NCBI GenBank assembly: GCA_934130485.1
Contig: CAKOYE010000008.1
Coordinates: 1 to 30,013 of the forward strand
Direction: 5' to 3'
Source: an uncultured Bacilli bacterium
Lineage (GTDB): Bacteria > Bacillota_I > Bacilli_A > RF39 > UBA660
DNA length: 30,013 nucleotides
Within the stretch, counting starts at the first letter, position 1, and every line of letters begins with the position of its first letter. Positions 14,306 to 23,357 of the stretch are shown here, one piece after another. Under the pieces are notes generated by a model. It made no database searches and had not been told where the DNA came from. It saw only the letters and a list, made by a program, of their open reading frames with translations. Both the position numbers and the translations under genes were made by a program.

Positions 14306-17300
14306 TTAATCCATTAATTCATTTTCTAATGTTTCAAGTGGTTCGTCAGTTAATAATGGAACTTCTAAATCAAAATCAGCTTTACGATACTTTTTAGCAC
14401 CAGTTCCAGCTGGAATTAATTTTCCAATAATAACATTTTCTTTTAAACCATTTAAATAATCAACTTTTCCATGAATTGCTGCATCTGTTAAAATTCTTGT
14501 TGTTTCTTGGAATGAAGCAGCAGATAAGAATGAATCTGTTTCAAGAGAAGCTTTAGTAATACCTAATAATACTGGTCTACCAGTAGCTGGTCTTTTTCCT
14601 TCAAGAATAAGTTCTTTATTTATATCAGTAAAATGATTAATATTAACCATTGTTCCAGGTAAATATAATGAATCACCTGAATTAACGATTTTAATTTTTG
14701 AAATCATACGTTTTGCCATTACTTCAACGTGTTTATCACTGATATCAACACCTTGAGAACGATAAACTTTTTGAATTTCTAATAAAATATATTGTTGAAC
14801 AGTTATTGGGTCAGTTACAACTAATAATTCTTTTGGAGAAATAGCACCATGAGATAAACGTTGTCCTGCTTTTACTTCAGTACCAACTTCTACTGCCAAT
14901 TTTGCTCCATAGTTTGTTGTATGTTTTCTAACTTCTACATCGTTCTTAACAGATATAACAAATTTACCATTTTCTTCATCAATAGCAGTTACAACACCAT
15001 TAATTTCAGATATTGTTGCTTTACCTTTTGGATTACGCGCTTCAAATAATTCTTGAACACGAGGTAAACCTTGAGTAATATCGTCTCCGGCAACTCCACC
15101 AGTATTGAATGTACGCATTGTAAGCTGTGTACCTGGTTCACCAATTGATTGAGCAGCCATAATACCTACTGCTTCACCAGTTTCAACAATAGAGCCTGTT
15201 GCTAAATTACGTCCATAACATTTTTGACAAACACCATGTTCTAATTTACAAGTTAAAACTGTTCTAATTGGAACTTTAGTGATACCAGCTGATGTAATTT
15301 TATTAGCAATTTGTTCTGTTACATAAGTATTTCTATCACAAATTAATTCCTTTGTTTCTGGATTGAATACTTTTTTACTTGTATAACGACCTAATATACG
15401 ATCGTGTAATGATTCAATAACAGTTCCATCTTTTTCATTGATAAATGCCTCTGCAACAACACCTTGTTCTGTTCCACAATCTTCTTCTTTAACAATAATA
15501 TCTTGTGCAACATCAACCAAACGACGTGTTAAATATCCTGCATCGGCTGTTTTTAAGGCTGTATCAACTGCACCTTTTCTAGCACCGTGTGTTGATAAGA
15601 AGAATTCTGAAATTGTAACACCTTCACTAAATGAAGATTCAACTGGAATTTCCTCTTGCATACCATTTGGTTTATTGAATAATCCTCTCATACCTACTAA
15701 TTGAGTATGGGAATTTATATCACCACGAGCTTTACTCATCATCATGATTGAAATTGGATTATCTCTATCCTCTTTAACCATTTGTTCAAGCTCTTCTTGA
15801 ATTGTCTTTTTAGCTTCTGTCCAAACAGTAATTACTTTATTATAACGTTCATTTTCAGTAATTAAACCACGTTTAAATTGTTTATTAATTGTATCAACTT
15901 TCTTTTGACTTTCAGCTAATACTTGAGGTTTAATTCTACTTTCTTTAATATCACTAATTGCGATTGATATACCAGATAATGTAGAATACTTAAATCCTAA
16001 ATCTTTTAACTTATCAAGCATTACTGATGTTTCAGTTGTTTGATAACGTTTATAAATTTGCGCAATCAATTTACCTAATGCACTCTTATTTAAAGCATCT
16101 ACTAAAGGCATATTAGCAATTTCTTCTTTAATATTCTTTCCTTTAGCAATAAAATATTTAGCAGGTGTCATTTTTTCAATATTTTCACTACTACTATCAT
16201 TTATATATTGGAAAGTATCAGGGAAGATTTCATTAAATAATAATTTACCTGGAGTAGTAACTAAATACATATCCATATATTCATTTGGAAATAATTTATA
16301 TTTAAATGATTTAACTGGTAAAGCAATTCTAGTGTGTAATGTAATTTCTCTTCTCTCATAAGCCATTAAAGCTTCATTTGAGTTCTTAAATACTCTACCT
16401 TCACCAGGTAAGCCAGCTTTTTCAATTGTTATATAATAATTTCCAAGTACCATATCCTGTCCTGGTGTAACAACTGGATCACCATTTTTAGGAGACAAGA
16501 TGTTATTAGCACCTAACATTAAAATTCTTGCCTCAGCTTGTGCCTCTTCACTAATTGGTACGTGAACAGCCATTTGATCTCCATCGAAATCGGCATTAAA
16601 TGCTGCACAAACAAGTGGATGAAGTCTAATTGAACGACCACTTATTAATTTTGGTTCAAATGCTTGAATACCAAGTCTATGTAATGTTGGAGCACGGTTT
16701 AATAATACAGGATGTTCTTTAATCTTTTCTTCAACAATATCCCAAACACGTGGATCTTGATTTTCAATCATTTTTTTAGCAGCTTTAATATTTGTTGCTA
16801 TTTCTTTTGAAACAAGTCCATTTATAACATGTGGTTTAAATAATTCAAGTGCCATTTCTTTTGGAATACCACATTCATACATTTTTAGTGATGGACCAAC
16901 AACGATAACAGAACGACCAGAATAGTCAACACGTTTACCAAGTAAGTTTTGACGGAAACGTCCTTGTTTACCTTTTAACATACTTGATAATGATTTAAGT
17001 GGTCTATTACCAGCACCAGTTATATTTCTACCACGACGTCCATTATCAAATAATGCATCAACTGCTTCTTGTAACATACGTTTTTCATTTTGAATGATAA
17101 TTGATGGAGCACCTAATTCCATTAATTTTTTTAAACGATTGTTACGATTTATTACACGTCTATATAAATCATTTAAATCACTTGTTGCATATCTTCCACC
17201 ATCTAATTGAATCATTGGTCTTAATTCTGGTGGTATAACAGGAAGTGCATCTAAAATCATCCATTCTGGACGATTTCCAGATTCAAGGAATGCATTTAAA

Positions 17301-17941
17301 ACATCAAGTCTTTTAATTAAACGAATACGTTTTTGACTTGCAGAATCTTTAATTTCATCAATTTCTTTTTTGATTGTTTCAACTTCTTTTTCAATATCAA
17401 CTTGTTCAAGAAGTTCTTTTATAGCTTCTGCACCCATTCCAACTCTAAAACTATTACCATATTTTTCATAATATGCACGATATTCTTTATCACTTATAGT
17501 TTGTTTTTTCTCTAAAGGAGCTGCTCCAGGATCCAAAACAACATATGAAACGAAGTATAAAACTTCTTCCAAATCTCTTGGAGACATGTCAAGAACAAGA
17601 CCCATTCTTGATGGAATTCCTTTAAAAAACCAAATGTGAGATACGGGAGTAGCTAATTCAATATGTCCCATACGTTCACGACGAACTTTTGAACTAGTTA
17701 CCTCCACACCACATCTGTCACAAACAATACCTTTGTATCTTAATCTTTTATATTTTCCACAAGAACATTCATAATCCTTAGTTGGACCAAAAATTTTCTC
17801 ACAGAATAATCCATCACGTTCTGGTTTAGATGTACGATAATTAATTGTTTCTGCTTTTTTTACAGGACCATATGACCACGAACGAATTTTTTCAGGTGAG
17901 GCAATTGAAATTTTTAATCCTTCAAAACTATTAACATCCAT
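14306..17941 (-). CDS. rpoC: RNA polymerase beta' subunit
   Basis: RpoC forms one half of the RNA polymerase active-site cleft. At 1211 residues it is close to the Bacillus length, with no large insertions. The N-terminal zinc ribbon has Cys59, Cys61, Cys74 and Cys77 (CSCGKYKRLRYKG then CDRC). The catalytic magnesium motif NADFDGDQMAVH is at about 449-460. The second zinc site uses the Cys at about 820 and the CKLEHGVCQKC cluster near 900. The trigger-loop region MAAQSIGEPGTQLTMRTFN follows at about 925. The start ATG overlaps the rpoB stop by one base (TAATG), with GAGGA inside the end of rpoB, indicating translational coupling and equal subunit supply. It is followed by a clear terminator, and then by perR rather than the usual rpsL-rpsG-fusA group. 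Confidence 0.99.
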   Translation of the reverse strand: MDVNSFEGLKISIASPEKIRSWSYGPVKKAETINYRTSKPERDGLFCEKIFGPTKDYECSCGKYKRLRYKGIVCDRCGVEVTSSKVRRERMGHIELATPVSHIWFFKGIPSRMGLVLDMSPRDLEEVLYFVSYVVLDPGAAPLEKKQTISDKEYRAYYEKYGNSFRVGMGAEAIKELLEQVDIEKEVETIKKEIDEIKDSASQKRIRLIKRLDVLNAFLESGNRPEWMILDALPVIPPELRPMIQLDGGRYATSDLNDLYRRVINRNNRLKKLMELGAPSIIIQNEKRMLQEAVDALFDNGRRGRNITGAGNRPLKSLSSMLKGKQGRFRQNLLGKRVDYSGRSVIVVGPSLKMYECGIPKEMALELFKPHVINGLVSKEIATNIKAAKKMIENQDPRVWDIVEEKIKEHPVLLNRAPTLHRLGIQAFEPKLISGRSIRLHPLVCAAFNADFDGDQMAVHVPISEEAQAEARILMLGANNILSPKNGDPVVTPGQDMVLGNYYITIEKAGLPGEGRVFKNSNEALMAYERREITLHTRIALPVKSFKYKLFPNEYMDMYLVTTPGKLLFNEIFPDTFQYINDSSSENIEKMTPAKYFIAKGKNIKEEIANMPLVDALNKSALGKLIAQIYKRYQTTETSVMLDKLKDLGFKYSTLSGISIAISDIKESRIKPQVLAESQKKVDTINKQFKRGLITENERYNKVITVWTEAKKTIQEELEQMVKEDRDNPISIMMMSKARGDINSHTQLVGMRGLFNKPNGMQEEIPVESSFSEGVTISEFFLSTHGARKGAVDTALKTADAGYLTRRLVDVAQDIIVKEEDCGTEQGVVAEAFINEKDGTVIESLHDRILGRYTSKKVFNPETKELICDRNTYVTEQIANKITSAGITKVPIRTVLTCKLEHGVCQKCYGRNLATGSIVETGEAVGIMAAQSIGEPGTQLTMRTFNTGGVAGDDITQGLPRVQELFEARNPKGKATISEINGVVTAIDEENGKFVISVKNDVEVRKHTTNYGAKLAVEVGTEVKAGQRLSHGAISPKELLVVTDPITVQQYILLEIQKVYRSQGVDISDKHVEVMAKRMISKIKIVNSGDSLYLPGTMVNINHFTDINKELILEGKRPATGRPVLLGITKASLETDSFLSAASFQETTRILTDAAIHGKVDYLNGLKENVIIGKLIPAGTGAKKYRKADFDLEVPLLTDEPLETLENELMD

Positions 17942-20900
17942 TATTCCTCATCCCCTTCCATATAATCTTCATCAAAATCGCCGTCTTCTTCATCAAAATC
18001 AGTTTCTTCTTCGAAAGTATCTTCTGGTTCATTTTCGATAGGTAATTTTGAATTTTTATCAAATTCACCATTTGGTAAGAAATTATCATTTTCATTTTCT
18101 TCTAATTCTTTTAATTCAACAAATTTTCCTTCATCATTTAAAACTGTAATATCAAGACCTAATGCTTGGAATTCTTTTATTAATACTCTAAATGATTCTG
18201 GAACTCCTGATTTAGGAATTGGTTGTCCTTTTACTAATGCTTCGTAAACTTTAACACGTCCTACAACGTCATCTGATTTAACAGTCATCATTTCTTGTAA
18301 TACGTGCGCAGCACCATAAGCATACAATGCCCAAACTTCCATTTCACCAAATCTTTGACCACCAAATTGTGCTTTACCACCAAGTGGTTGTTGAGTAACT
18401 AATGAATATGGTCCAGTAGAACGAGCATGTAATTTATCATCTACCATGTGGTGAAGTTTAATCATATACATTACACCAACACTTATACGATTATCAAATG
18501 GTTCACCAGTACGTCCATCATATAAAACTGTTTTTCCATCCTCATCTAAGTTTGCTTCTTTTAAAGCATCAACAATTTCTTCTCTAGTTGCACCAGCAAA
18601 TACTGGAGTTGCAACATAAACATTTAATTTTTTTGCAGCCATACCTAGGTGCATTTCAAGAATTTGTCCAATGTTCATACGTGATGGAACACCTAGTGGG
18701 TTAAGTAAAATATCAACGGGTTGTCCATTTTCTAAATATGGCATATCCTCTTCTGGTAAGATAAGTGAAATAACACCTTTATTACCATGTCGTCCAGACA
18801 TTTTATCACCAACGCTAATTTTACGTTTTTGAGCAATATAAACACGAACTATTTTAGAAACACCAGCTGGAAGTTCATCACAATCATCTTTAGTAAATAT
18901 CTTTACATCATGAACAATACCTTCTCCACCGTGTGGAACACGAAGTGATGTATCTCTTACTTCACGAGTTTTTTCACCGAAGATTGCATGTAATAATTTT
19001 TCTTCACTAGTTAATTCTGCAACACCTTTTGGAGTAACTTTACCAACTAAAATATCATCATCTTTAACTTCTGTACCAATTCTTACAATACCATTTTCAT
19101 CCAAATTTTTACGTGCATCTTCACCAATATTAGGAATATCTCTTGTAAATTCTTCTGGTCCTAATTTTGTATCACGACATTCAATTTGATAATCTTCTAT
19201 ATGAATTGAAGTATAAACATCATCTTTAACTAATCTCTCATTTAAGATAACAGCATCCTCATAGTTATATCCGTTAAAGTTCATAAAAGCAACTGTAACA
19301 TTTCTACCTAATGCCATCTCTCCCATATTTGTTGATGGACCATCAGCAATAACCATATCTTTAGTTACCTTATCACCAACTCTAACGATTGGTACTTGAT
19401 GATAACAAGTTCCAGCATTACTTCTCTCAAAACCATTCAAATAATATGTATCCATACCACCAACAGTTTTTACAATAATTTTTTTAGCATCAACATAATC
19501 AACAATACCATCTGCTTTTGCGATTACAACAGCGCCAGAATCACGAGCGGCAATTGCTTCAACACCAGTACCAACTAAAGGTGCTTCTGTTTTAATTAAT
19601 GGAATTGCTTGACGTTGCATGTTTGCACCCATTAGGGCACGTTTTCCATCATCGTGTTCTAGGAATGGAATTCCAGAAGTTGTAATTGAAACAACTTGTT
19701 GAGCAGATACGTCGATATAATCAACATCTTTTGAATCAACAATAACAGTTCCACCACGATATCTAACAGGGACACGTTCTTCAGCAAATCTATTATCATC
19801 AGTTAATTTAACTGTTGCTTGTGAAATATAATAATCTAATTCCTCGTCAGCAGTCATATAAACTATTTCATCAGTTAATTTACAATTATCTACTTTACGA
19901 TATGGAGTCATTATAAACCCATAATCATTTACTCTTGCATAACTTGCAAGCGCTGTTATAAGTCCGATATTTGGTCCTTCTGGAGATTCAATTGGACAAA
20001 GTCTTCCATAGTGTGAAGGATTAACGTCACGAACGTCCATACCAGCACGATCTCTAGATAAACCACCAGGTCCTAAAGATGATAAACGTCTCTTATTTGA
20101 AAGTTCCGCAATTGGATTTGTTTGATCCATAAATTGAGATAATTGACTTGAACCAAAGAATTCTTTGATTGCAGCTGTAAGAGGACGAATATTTATTAAT
20201 GTTTTAGGAGTTACTTCAGTTAATTCTTGAGTTGACATTCTGTCACGTATAACTCTTTCAATACGTGAAATACCAATTCTAAATTGATTTTGTAATAATT
20301 CTCCAACTTGACGAACACGTCTATTTGATAAATGATCTATTTCATCATAATTACCGATACCTTCTAATAAATTTAAGTAATATGATACAGATGCATAAAC
20401 ATCAGAAATAGTAAGACGTTTAATATCAATTGTCTGGTCATTTCCAATAATAGAAATAATTTTTTCAGGATTTTTCTTAGAGTAAACCTTAACAATTTGT
20501 ACTTTATCATAAGTATCTAATTCTTTATTTATAATTGTTTCTCTTACTCCATAACCAGCGGCCATAATTGGTTTTAATTGCTCAACTATATCCTTAGTTA
20601 TTACAGTGTCTTTAGCAAATACCACTTCACCATTTACTTTGATATCTTCTGCTAATTTGCAATCTAATAAGCGATCTAAAACATTTAGTTTTTTATTAAA
20701 TTTATAACGACCAACCTTAGCTAAGTCATATCTAAATGAATCAAAGAATCTAGTAATTAATTGATTTTTAGCACTATCCAAAGTTGAAGGTTCACCAGGT
20801 CTTAATTTTGAATGAATATCAATTAAAGCTTCGTCTGTATTCTTGTTAGCATCTTTTTCAATAGTCTTAGTTAAATATTCATTTTCACCAAACAAATCAA

Positions 20901-21522
20901 TAATATCTTCATCGCTTGATAAACCTATTGCACGTAATAATGTTGTAATTGGAACTTTTCTTGTTCTATCAATTCTAACATAAATTACATCACGAGCGTC
21001 AGTTTCGAATTCCAACCAAGTACCTCTTGTTGGAATTATTTGGGAAGTAATAACAAGTCTTCCATTTTTGTCAATTGTTTTTCCAAAATAAACACTTGGA
21101 GAACGAACTAATTGTGAAACAATAACACGTTCTGCACCGTTAATTATAAATGTTCCACCATCAGTCATAATAGGCATATCACCTAAATAAATTTCTTGCT
21201 CTTTTACTTCACCAGTTTCATGATTAAATAATTGAGCTTGTACTTTTAAAGGTTGAGCATAAGTAGCATATCTATCTTTGCAGCCTTTAATTGAGTATCT
21301 TGGAGACTCGAAGAAATAATCTCCAAAAGATAACGACAAATTACCTGTAAAGCTTTCTACAGGAAAAATATCATCAAAAACTTCCTTAATTCCATCAGTC
21401 ATAAACCATTCGTATGACTTTTTTTGAATTTCAAGTAAGTTTGATAATTCAATCGCATTTTTTGATTTTGAATAACTTCTTCTTTCTCGGTGATCACCAA
21501 ATTTTTTAACTATGTAAGCCAT
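17941..21522 (-). CDS. rpoB: RNA polymerase beta subunit
   Basis: RpoB is the catalytic partner of RpoC and the target of rifampicin. The protein (1193 residues) begins MAYIVKKFGDHRERRSYSK; an in-frame start 12 codons upstream lacks a ribosome binding site, while GGGGTGA lies four bases before the ATG at 21522. Family landmarks include FFGSSQLSQFMDQTNPIAEL with the following SNKRRLSSLGPGGLSRDRAG (rifampicin cluster I), GRLCPIESPEGPNIGLI, GDKMSGRHGNKGV and PLGGKAQFGGQRFGEMEVWA. At the site of E. coli His526 the residue is Asn (codon 20095-20097, residue 476), as in Mollicutes with natural rifampicin insensitivity. The last about 50 residues form a strongly acidic tail (many Glu and Asp) beyond the conserved end. 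It has its own promoter at 21593-21621. Confidence 0.99.
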   Translation of the reverse strand: MAYIVKKFGDHRERRSYSKSKNAIELSNLLEIQKKSYEWFMTDGIKEVFDDIFPVESFTGNLSLSFGDYFFESPRYSIKGCKDRYATYAQPLKVQAQLFNHETGEVKEQEIYLGDMPIMTDGGTFIINGAERVIVSQLVRSPSVYFGKTIDKNGRLVITSQIIPTRGTWLEFETDARDVIYVRIDRTRKVPITTLLRAIGLSSDEDIIDLFGENEYLTKTIEKDANKNTDEALIDIHSKLRPGEPSTLDSAKNQLITRFFDSFRYDLAKVGRYKFNKKLNVLDRLLDCKLAEDIKVNGEVVFAKDTVITKDIVEQLKPIMAAGYGVRETIINKELDTYDKVQIVKVYSKKNPEKIISIIGNDQTIDIKRLTISDVYASVSYYLNLLEGIGNYDEIDHLSNRRVRQVGELLQNQFRIGISRIERVIRDRMSTQELTEVTPKTLINIRPLTAAIKEFFGSSQLSQFMDQTNPIAELSNKRRLSSLGPGGLSRDRAGMDVRDVNPSHYGRLCPIESPEGPNIGLITALASYARVNDYGFIMTPYRKVDNCKLTDEIVYMTADEELDYYISQATVKLTDDNRFAEERVPVRYRGGTVIVDSKDVDYIDVSAQQVVSITTSGIPFLEHDDGKRALMGANMQRQAIPLIKTEAPLVGTGVEAIAARDSGAVVIAKADGIVDYVDAKKIIVKTVGGMDTYYLNGFERSNAGTCYHQVPIVRVGDKVTKDMVIADGPSTNMGEMALGRNVTVAFMNFNGYNYEDAVILNERLVKDDVYTSIHIEDYQIECRDTKLGPEEFTRDIPNIGEDARKNLDENGIVRIGTEVKDDDILVGKVTPKGVAELTSEEKLLHAIFGEKTREVRDTSLRVPHGGEGIVHDVKIFTKDDCDELPAGVSKIVRVYIAQKRKISVGDKMSGRHGNKGVISLILPEEDMPYLENGQPVDILLNPLGVPSRMNIGQILEMHLGMAAKKLNVYVATPVFAGATREEIVDALKEANLDEDGKTVLYDGRTGEPFDNRISVGVMYMIKLHHMVDDKLHARSTGPYSLVTQQPLGGKAQFGGQRFGEMEVWALYAYGAAHVLQEMMTVKSDDVVGRVKVYEALVKGQPIPKSGVPESFRVLIKEFQALGLDITVLNDEGKFVELKELEENENDNFLPNGEFDKNSKLPIENEPEDTFEEETDFDEEDGDFDEDYMEGDEE

Positions 21523-21592
21523 TTCTTCACCCCTATATACTAGTATTAAGTTAGGCATAAACTATATCCACAGTATATGCCACCAATTTATA

Positions 21593-21621
21593 ATTTTATC
21601 AGACATCAGACAAGATGTCAA
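21593..21621 (-). promoter_or_regulatory. rpoB promoter
   Basis: On the minus strand a consensus TTGACA (21621-21616), 17 bases, TAAAAT (21598-21593). It overlaps the stop codon of the upstream gene and gives a leader of about 65 bases. An inverted repeat GACATC-N6-GATGTC (21602-21619) covers the -35 and spacer. Confidence 0.85.
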
Positions 21622-22205
21622 TTGTTTATAGCACGAATAATATAAAAACCTTTATTTTTGTTTACAACAAAAGCATTGTATTCTTTTTTTAAATCAGTGA
21701 ATAGCGATTTAGCTCCCTGATTTTTATTTATAACTAACCATAATTCACCATTTTGATTTAAATGTTGCTTTGCTTCAAATAATATTTGATATAAAATCTT
21801 TTTACCAACTCTAATTGGCGGATTAGTAACAATATAATCATACTTTTTAGATACATTTGAATAAATATTGCTTTCAAAAGCATTAACATTAACCTTATTC
21901 AATTCAGCATTTTTAAGGGTTAAATTAATAGCTCTTTTATTTATATCAATCATATCAACATTTATATTAAATTTTTTTGATAGGTATATTCCTATTGGTC
22001 CATACCCACATCCAAAATCTAGAATACTACAGTTAGAATTACTGATATTAACATTTTCTAATAATGTTCTTGTACCAAAATCCAAACCTTTTTTAGAAAA
22101 AACTCCATTATCGGCAATGAATTTAAGTTCAATATCATTTACTTTTACATAGATTATTCGTTCATTGCTTTTAATATTATTATCATTTTCAAAATAATGT
22201 GACAT
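21618..22205 (-). CDS. RsmC-like class I methyltransferase (YbxB family)
   Basis: The 195-residue protein sits between rplL and rpoB, exactly where Bacillus ybxB is found, and matches the RsmC-type small methyltransferases. SAM motif I is ILDFGCGYGPIGIYL at about 61-75, then DMIDINKRAINLTLKNAELN, and the catalytic motif VTNPPIR, typical of enzymes that methylate an exocyclic amine of guanine or adenine in RNA. Its assumed target is ribosomal RNA (RsmC makes m2G1207 of 16S rRNA), but that is inference from the family. AGGTGA four bases before the ATG supports the start. The stop codon is TGA, one sign that TGA is not tryptophan here. Its stop overlaps the -35 of the rpoB promoter. Confidence 0.92.
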   Translation of the reverse strand: MSHYFENDNNIKSNERIIYVKVNDIELKFIADNGVFSKKGLDFGTRTLLENVNISNSNCSILDFGCGYGPIGIYLSKKFNINVDMIDINKRAINLTLKNAELNKVNVNAFESNIYSNVSKKYDYIVTNPPIRVGKKILYQILFEAKQHLNQNGELWLVINKNQGAKSLFTDLKKEYNAFVVNKNKGFYIIRAINN

Positions 22206-22238
22206 ACTTCACCTATTCTTCTTTTATTAAACGGTGAA

Positions 22239-22267
22239 AGCCCATACTAAAATTCTTAGTATAGGCT
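22239..22267 (-). promoter_or_regulatory. Hairpin between rplL and the RsmC-like gene
   Basis: On the minus strand AGCCTATACTAA (22267-22256), loop GAATT, TTAGTATGGGCT (22250-22239), a 12-base stem with one G-U. No T run follows, so it is more likely a partial terminator, an RNA-processing site or a 3'-end stabiliser than a full terminator, allowing reduced read-through into rpoB. Confidence 0.65.
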
Positions 22268-22287
22268 CAAACCTAAATATTTTTTAT

Positions 22288-22656
22288 TTATTTTAATTCG
22301 ATAGTAGCTCCAGCTTCTTCGAATTTAGCTTTTAATTCATTAGCTTCATCCATAGATGCATTTTCTTTAACAACTCCACCGTTATCAGCTAAATCTTTAG
22401 CTTCTTTTAATCCTAAACCAGTAATATCTCTAACGATTTTGATAACAGCTATTTTGTTAGCTCCTGCAGCAGTTAATACTACGTTTGCAGTACTTGGTCC
22501 TTCTTCAACAGCAGCTCCTGCAGCAGGTGCAGCAACAGCTACAGCACTTGGATCAACACCAAATTCTTCTTTCATTGCATCAACTAATTCTTTTACTTCA
22601 AGAATTGTCATTTCTTTTAATCCACTAATAAATTCATCTTTTGTAAATTTTGCCAT
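22288..22656 (-). CDS. rplL: Ribosomal protein bL12 (L7/L12)
   Basis: This is the multicopy stalk protein of the large subunit that recruits translation factors. The 122-residue protein has the N-terminal dimerisation part (FISGLKEMTILEVKELVDAMKEEFGV), the Ala-rich flexible hinge (AVAVAAPAAGAAVEEGP) and the conserved C-terminal factor-binding domain (KIAVIKIVRDITGLGLKEAKDLADNGG). AAGGAGGAA lies six bases before the ATG, a strong site, as expected for the most abundant ribosomal protein. It follows rplJ by 17 bases and is controlled with it through the L10 leader. Confidence 0.99.
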   Translation of the reverse strand: MAKFTKDEFISGLKEMTILEVKELVDAMKEEFGVDPSAVAVAAPAAGAAVEEGPSTANVVLTAAGANKIAVIKIVRDITGLGLKEAKDLADNGGVVKENASMDEANELKAKFEEAGATIELK

Positions 22657-22673
22657 TCTATATTCCTCCTTAA

Positions 22674-23165
22674 TTATTTTTCTAATTGTTGACTATATAA
22701 GTCTAAGCTGATAGATAAATCTCTTACTACTCCCATTAATCCACCAGCAAGCATTGTAAGTAATCCTTCTCTTGAAGGTATTGTTGCAAGTTGATTTAAC
22801 ATATTAATGTCAGCAACTTCGCCATCAACCATACCAATTTTCATTTCAAGAGCTTCATGATTTTTTGCGAAATCACTAAGCACTTTAATTGGAGCAATTG
22901 CATCCTTACCAAAAGCAATTGCCTTAGGTCCTTCCATTTGAACACCTAAATCAATATTTAAATCGTTTAATGCTCTTGTTACTAAAGTATTTTTATAAAT
23001 TTTGAATTCTGAATCATTTTCTCTTAATTTTCTTCTTAATTCATTAGTTTCAGCAACGGTTAAACCATGATTTTCGAAAATTACAAAAGTTGTTGATTCA
23101 CTTGCTTTAGTTTTAATTTCATTAACAACTTCTTGCTTTTTAGCAATAATATTTTGATTAGCCAT
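22674..23165 (-). CDS. rplJ: Ribosomal protein uL10
   Basis: L10 anchors L7/L12 dimers to 23S rRNA to form the stalk. The 163-residue protein has the usual start (IIAKKQEVVNEIKTKASEST), the central FVIFENHGLTVAETNELRRKLR part, GPKAIAFGKDAIAPIKVL and the C-terminal helix (DLSISLDLYSQQLEK) that carries L12 dimers. A strong GGAGGTG box lies six bases before the ATG. In Firmicutes the L10(L12) complex binds the rplJ leader and promotes early termination; the leader present here (23166-23325) fits that scheme. Confidence 0.98.
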   Translation of the reverse strand: MANQNIIAKKQEVVNEIKTKASESTTFVIFENHGLTVAETNELRRKLRENDSEFKIYKNTLVTRALNDLNIDLGVQMEGPKAIAFGKDAIAPIKVLSDFAKNHEALEMKIGMVDGEVADINMLNQLATIPSREGLLTMLAGGLMGVVRDLSISLDLYSQQLEK

Positions 23166-23179
23166 ATTACACCTCCTAT

Positions 23180-23325
23180 ATAATTGTGTAATACCGTAAT
23201 AAAAAATTCCCTACACTAAACCGCAGGGAATTCGATAAACTTAATTTGCTAAGTTCCTCGGTAGGAATATTTAAGGATTTTATCCTCCTACTGTCTACGG
23301 TACTATATATTTTTCAAACAACAAT
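23180..23325 (-). ncRNA. L10 leader (ribosomal protein autoregulatory RNA)
   Basis: The untranslated leader of rplJ folds into several elements on the minus strand. These are GTAGGA (23291-23286) with TCCTAC (23266-23261) around a small GGAT/ATCC hairpin, AACTTA/TAAGTT near 23236-23254, and an intrinsic terminator at 23205-23232. The CCGAGGAACTTAGC region resembles the known L10 leader of Firmicutes (Rfam L10_leader). TTCCTAC (23267-23261) could alternatively pair with GTAGGGA of the terminator 3' arm, giving an antiterminator. A seven-base helix can also form between 23302-23296 and 23198-23192. The mechanism is inferred from the family. Confidence 0.85.
23199..23232 (-). terminator. Attenuator terminator in the rplJ leader
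   Basis: On the minus strand AATTCCCTGC (23232-23223), loop GGTTTAGT, GTAGGGAATT (23214-23205), then TTTTATTA. It lies before the rplJ ribosome binding site, so it controls rplJL expression. Confidence 0.9.
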
Positions 23326-23328
23326 AAT

Positions 23329-23357
23329 ATTGTATCACATTATTTATTATTTGTCAA
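23329..23357 (-). promoter_or_regulatory. rplJ-rplL promoter
   Basis: On the minus strand a consensus TTGACA (23357-23352), 17 bases, TACAAT (23334-23329), with extended -10 TGA. The -35 overlaps the last codons of rplA. Confidence 0.88.

Noticed and set aside
14861..17515. Several short plus-strand frames inside rpoC
   Set aside because: They are antisense shadows of a highly conserved gene, without ribosome binding sites or promoters.
22439..22711. Plus-strand frame of 90 codons opposite rplL
   Set aside because: Its Ala-rich composition mirrors the Ala-rich hinge of L7/L12 on the other strand; it is a shadow.
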